From: Rhodococcus opacus
GTDB taxonomy: Bacteria > Actinomycetota > Actinomycetes > Mycobacteriales > Mycobacteriaceae
Reading direction: 5' to 3'
Length of the DNA stretch: 64,000 nucleotides
Assembly (NCBI RefSeq): GCF_012396235.1
Contig: NZ_JAAXPA010000003.1
Coordinates: 248,001-312,000 of the forward strand
Below, in pieces: positions 60,961-64,000 of this stretch. Each line of letters opens with the position of its first letter. The stretch's first letter is position 1. The notes beneath the pieces were generated by a model. It had not been told where the DNA came from. It was given only the letters and a program-made list of their open reading frames with translations, and did not search any database. Made by a program: the position numbers and the translations under genes.

Positions 60961-61401
60961 ATGCGGGTCATGGTGATGATCGAGGGTGCAGGTGCCGACG
61001 AAGACAAGATCGCCCCGACCGAGGAAATGCTGGCCGCGATGGGCGCGTACAACGAGGAATTGGTGAACGCGGGCATCATGCTCGACGGCCAGGGTCTGAA
61101 GCCGACCAGCGCAGGGGCGCGGGTGGTGTTCGAGGGCGGCACGACGTCGGTGGTCGACGGCCCGTTCACCGAGTCGAAGGAGATCATCGCGGGCTACTGG
61201 ATCTGGGAGGTGCGATCCCTCGAAGAGGCGATCGAGTGGGTCAAGAAGTGCCCCGCCGACCCCGGCACCGGAATGCGCCAGCTGATCGAGGTGCGGCCGA
61301 TCTTCGAGTCGGAGGACTTCGGGGACGAGTTCACTCCGGAGCTGCGGGAGAAGGAAGAGGCACTCGCGGCGCGGATCCGCGAGCAGCACCCGAACGGCTG
61401 A
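60961..61401 (+). CDS. YCII/DGPF-domain protein
   Basis: This 146-residue protein is of the YCII-related type with the hallmark DGPF in TTSVVDGPFTESKEIIAGYWI and a C-terminal EVRPIFESEDFG. It has GAGGAGG before its ATG. DGPF proteins are the constant genomic partners of ECF42 sigma factors, and one follows after 5 bases. The biochemical role is not established; a sensor or effector linked to the sigma factor is inferred from this association. Confidence 0.9.
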   Translation: MRVMVMIEGAGADEDKIAPTEEMLAAMGAYNEELVNAGIMLDGQGLKPTSAGARVVFEGGTTSVVDGPFTESKEIIAGYWIWEVRSLEEAIEWVKKCPADPGTGMRQLIEVRPIFESEDFGDEFTPELREKEEALAARIREQHPNG

Positions 61402-61406
61402 GTCCG

Positions 61407-62659
61407 GTGGACGTCCAGCGCACGGTCGAGGCGGTGTGGCGCATGGAGTCTCCGCGCCTCATTGCGTCGCTCACCCGCCTCGTCCGTGACGTCGGGATCG
61501 CCGAGGAGATCGCTCAGGACGCGTTCGTGCTCGCGCTCGAACAGTGGCCGGAGCAGGGCATCCCCGGCAAACCGGGTGCGTGGCTGACGGCCACGGCCAA
61601 GCACAAGGCGATCGATCGCATTCGCCGTGAACGATCGCGGCAGTCGAAATATACGGAGATCGCCGTCGATCCGTCCGCGCAACCGCCGAGCGCCCTGCCC
61701 GCGCCGGACGCCGTCGACGGCGTGGAGGACGACCTGCTGACCCTGGTTTTCGTGGCATGTCATCCGGTGCTTCCCCGGGAATCGCGTGTGGCACTGACCC
61801 TTCGACTGGTCGGGGGACCGACGAGATCGCGCGGGCGTTCCTCGTCCCCTCGGCGACGATGGGGCAGCGGATCAGCAGGGCCAAGCGGACGCTGTCGGAG
61901 GCGAAGGTCCCATTCGAAGTGCCCGCACGCGAGGAACTTCCGGCACGGTTGTCGGCGGTGCTCGAGGTGGTCTATCTGGTGTTCAACGAGGGGTACTCCG
62001 CCACGTCGGGTGAGGACTGGATTCGGCGTGACCTCGCGTCGGAGGCGATGCGGCTCGCCCGTGTCCTCGCCGGCCTGCTGCCCCGGGAACCGGAGGTGCA
62101 CGGACTGGTGGCGCTCACCGAGTTGCAGGCGTCACGGTTCGCCGCCCGGGTGGGTCCCGACGGTGAGCCGGTCCTGCTGCAGGATCAGGACCGGTCGCGG
62201 TGGGACCGAACCCTTCTGACGCACGGCAATGCCGCGCTGGAACGGGCAGTCGGGCTCGGCCGCCCGCTCGGCCCCTACTCGCTGCAGGCCGCGATCGCCG
62301 GGTGTCATGCCCGGGCGCCACGTTTCGAGGACACCGACTGGGAGGCGATCGTCGCCCTGTACGACGCGCTGGCGCAGGTGGCGCCGTCGCCGGTGGTGGA
62401 ACTCAATCGTGCGGTGGCGTTGCTGCATTCGGACGGACCCGAGGCGGCGCTCGCTGCTCTCGACGCCGTACGGGACGACCCTCGGCTGGCGCGCCACCAC
62501 CTCTACGGCGCCGTGCGGGGCGAAGTCCTCGAACGCCTCGGTCGTTACGACGAGGCGGCCCGGACCCTCGAGGACGCCGCGGCGACCGCACCCACCCACC
62601 GTGAACGGAACCTCCTCATGGCCCGCGCCGCCGCCGCGTCGGAGCACGCCGAGCCGTGA
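61407..62659 (+). pseudogene. ECF42-type sigma factor, frameshifted
   Basis: The N-terminal half (GTG 61407: VDVQRTVEAVWRMESPRLIASL ... split; sigma2 motif AWLTATAKHKAIDRIRRER) reads in one frame to LTLRLVGG at about 61816. The family's continuation (TDEIARAFLVPSATMGQRISRAKR, split: DEIARAFLVPSATM) and the long C-terminal TPR-like domain read in another frame from about 61817 to 62659. Relative to the family pattern about 7 bases are missing in a G-run (GTCGGGGGACC). Fused length would be about 415 residues, normal for ECF42. A true mutation or an assembly error cannot be told apart. Confidence 0.82.
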
Positions 62660-62672
62660 GTCTCGACCGTTG

Positions 62673-62690
62673 ATTCATGATTTCCTGAAT
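62673..62690. promoter_or_regulatory. Inverted repeat upstream of the CmtR-like gene
   Basis: ATTCA-TGATTTCC-TGAAT lies 26 bases before the ATG in an AT-rich patch. A possible ArsR-family operator; weak on its own. Confidence 0.35.
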
Positions 62691-62716
62691 ACAGAAACCG
62701 ATGTACAGTCAGGATC

Positions 62717-63046
62717 ATGGAGACACTGGTCCACCGGGACGCCCTCGCGCGTTTCGGGTACGCGCTGTCGGACACCACCCGCACACAGATTCTGCTGAGC
62801 CTGCGGTCCGGGCCTGGGTATCCGTCGGAGTTGGCCGAGAAGATCGGGGTGTCCCGGCAGATCCTGTCGAATCATCTGTCGTGCCTGCGTGGCTGCGGTC
62901 TGGTCGCCGCGGTGCCGGAGGGAAGGCGGAGCCGGTACGAACTCGCCGACCCGCGGATCGGACGTGCCCTCGACGACCTGCTCGGCCTGGTGCTCGCGGT
63001 CGATCCGTCCTGCTGCCCGGACGCGGAGACCGAAGGCTGTTGCTGA
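62717..63046 (+). CDS. CmtR-like ArsR-family metal sensor
   Basis: This 109-residue winged-helix repressor has Cys56 and Cys60 in the recognition helix (LSCLRGCGLV) and a Cys-rich C-terminus (Cys99, Cys100, Cys108, Cys109). M. tuberculosis CmtR binds Cd(II)/Pb(II) through Cys57, Cys61 and Cys102, so the ligand set matches closely. Its stop overlaps the start of a cation exporter by one base, so metal-induced export is the probable role. Confidence 0.85.
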   Translation: METLVHRDALARFGYALSDTTRTQILLSLRSGPGYPSELAEKIGVSRQILSNHLSCLRGCGLVAAVPEGRRSRYELADPRIGRALDDLLGLVLAVDPSCCPDAETEGCC

Positions 63047-63735
63047 TGGCGTCCGAACTCGGCATGCCCACCAGGCCGTCCGGCGAACGCAGGCAGGTCC
63101 TGTCCCGCCGGATCAGGTTCTTCGTGGCCGCGACGATCACCTACAACGTGATCGAAGCGATCGTGGCACTCACCGAGGGTGCGCGGGTGTCGTCGACGGC
63201 GTTGATCGGGTTCGGCCTGGATTCGGTGATCGAGGTGTCGTCGGCGGCCGCGGTCGCGTGGCAGTTCGCGGGACGCGATCCCGAGTCGCGGGAGAAGGTC
63301 GCGCTGCGCGTCATCGCGTTCTCGTTCTTCGGGCTCGCCGCGTACGTGAGCGTCGACGCGGTGCGGTCACTGCTGGGGGTCGGCGAAGCGCAGCACTCGA
63401 CGGTCGGAATCGTGCTGGCCGCAGCGAGTCTGGTCGTGATGCCGGTCCTGTCGTGGGCGCAGCGGCGGGCCGGTCGTGAACTCGGTTCCCTGTCTGCGGT
63501 GGCGGATTCCAAGCAGACCCTGTTGTGCACGTACCTGTCCGCGGTGCTGCTGGTCGGGTTGCTGCTCAACAGCACCCTCGGCTGGTCGTGGGCCGATCCG
63601 ATCGCCGGCCTGGTGATCGCGGTCATCGCGGTGAAGGAAGGCGTCGACGCGTGGAAGGGCGACACCTGCTGCCCCGCGCGGGTCGGTGCTCGCGCCGCGG
63701 ATCAGGATCCCGGCGGCGACTGCTGCGACTTGTGA
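63046..63735 (+). CDS. Cation-diffusion-facilitator-like metal exporter
   Basis: This 229-residue membrane protein has about six hydrophobic segments and charged pairs in helices (GFGLDSVIEVSSAAAVAW and VADSKQTLLCTYLSAV) typical of this short CDF-like family. The C-terminal tail has Cys pairs (GDTCCPARVG and GDCCDL) that could bind soft metals, matching the Cys-rich tail of its regulator. Translational coupling to the CmtR-like gene supports export of Cd, Pb or a similar metal. The 3' end overlaps the convergent crotonase gene by 34 bases. Confidence 0.85.
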   Translation: MASELGMPTRPSGERRQVLSRRIRFFVAATITYNVIEAIVALTEGARVSSTALIGFGLDSVIEVSSAAAVAWQFAGRDPESREKVALRVIAFSFFGLAAYVSVDAVRSLLGVGEAQHSTVGIVLAAASLVVMPVLSWAQRRAGRELGSLSAVADSKQTLLCTYLSAVLLVGLLLNSTLGWSWADPIAGLVIAVIAVKEGVDAWKGDTCCPARVGARAADQDPGGDCCDL

Positions 63736-64000
63736 TCGCCGAACGGCTCGTCGCGTTCGCGGACGGCCTCACGGAATCCGGCTGTGGCCGAGCGTAATTG
63801 GAACGCGTATCCCTCGCGGGTGTGCCGGGACATGCCGTCGAAGACGGTGCTCACCATCGTCGAATTCGCGACGCCCTGCGCCAGCAGTGCGCTGTTCAGT
63901 GCGAGTTTCACCATCATCAGCTGATTGACGGGCATCCTCGCGATCCGCTCGACGAGGTCCTCGGTGCGCCGGTCGAGTTCCTCCGCGGGCGCCGACTCCA
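63702..64000 (-). CDS. Crotonase/enoyl-CoA hydratase family protein, C-terminal part (cut by window end)
   Basis: The frame is open to base 64000 on the minus strand. The visible 99 residues (ELDRRTEDLVERIARMPVNQ, LMMVKLALNSALLAQG, STVFDGMSRHTREG, FREAVRERDEPFGDH) match the C-terminal helices of the crotonase superfamily. The active-site region lies outside the window, so hydratase, isomerase or other activity cannot be assigned. It may be another beta-oxidation or CoA-thioester gene. Confidence 0.82.
   Translation of the reverse strand, partial: ESAPAEELDRRTEDLVERIARMPVNQLMMVKLALNSALLAQGVANSTMVSTVFDGMSRHTREGYAFQLRSATAGFREAVRERDEPFGDHKSQQSPPGS

Noticed and set aside
61812-61820. Programmed ribosomal frameshift in the sigma factor
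   Set aside because: About seven bases appear missing relative to the family, which a simple +1 or -1 slip would not explain, and no stimulatory structure was seen.

Overview
The window is GC-rich actinobacterial DNA. Several features point to Rhodococcus, probably the R. jostii/opacus group. The order methyltransferase / FAD oxidoreductase / SRPBCC / ybaB / recR ... gatD-murT resembles the Rv3712-Rv3720 neighbourhood of Mycobacterium tuberculosis as I remember it. The window also holds a WS/DGAT acyltransferase, a DUF4193 protein, a DUF732 lipoprotein, many GTG starts and abundant fatty-acid genes. No tRNA, rRNA, CRISPR array or classical insertion sequence was seen. The species is inferred; no database was searched.

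Layout. 1-3.0 kb: the end of a NarL-type two-component pair and a Tat-exported amidase. 3.2-6.6 kb: the beta-oxidation pair fadA-fadB behind a KstR-like site. 6.6-7.9 kb: a palindrome-flanked AbiEi/DUF559 gene. 7.9-10.6 kb: the operon for 10-methyl (tuberculostearic-type) fatty acids. 10.8-14.5 kb: SRPBCC protein, ybaB, recR, a TetR regulator, a perfect 42-bp operator and an MFS exporter. 14.6-15.4 kb: an AHSA1/ArsR pair. 15.5-16.7 kb: a second palindrome-flanked AbiEi/DUF559 gene. 16.7-20.5 kb: gatD-murT (peptidoglycan amidation), an EamA transporter and its divergent LysR regulator. 20.6-30.9 kb: a SHOCT protein, a 1829-residue single-chain carboxylase of eukaryotic ACC layout, ctaD, and leuA with a leucine-rich leader peptide and attenuator. 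31-34 kb: lipoproteins and a pirin. 34.1-44.6 kb: one bimodular type I polyketide synthase. 45-64 kb: a PrmC relative, a COG2345-type regulator with a DoxX-like protein, a FUSC transporter, gamma-glutamyltransferase, an LLM oxidoreductase, a carboxylate-amine ligase/M20 amidohydrolase fusion, small conserved proteins, a glycosyltransferase, WS/DGAT, a flavin monooxygenase, a DGPF protein with a frameshifted ECF42-type sigma factor, a CmtR-like regulator with a CDF exporter, and a truncated crotonase.

Most striking signal. Two unrelated families of constant-length palindromes are scattered between genes. One is exactly 40 bp in all seven copies found and always runs from GTGAG to CTCAC. The other is exactly 46 bp in all three copies. 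The two AbiEi/DUF559 paralogues sit in matching cassettes, one built with each family: a palindrome, a 5-bp gap, a perfect DnaA box (TTATCCACA) with a convergent partner, the gene ending in a CPAC motif, and a second palindrome that supplies the stop codon. That the same layout arose with two different palindromes suggests a functional link between these nuclease-fold proteins, the palindromes and DnaA. This is the best candidate here for an undescribed system.

Other points include a polyketide synthase whose second dehydratase has lost both catalytic residues, an operator motif shared by the pirin and LLM genes, and a degenerate zinc ribbon in MurT.
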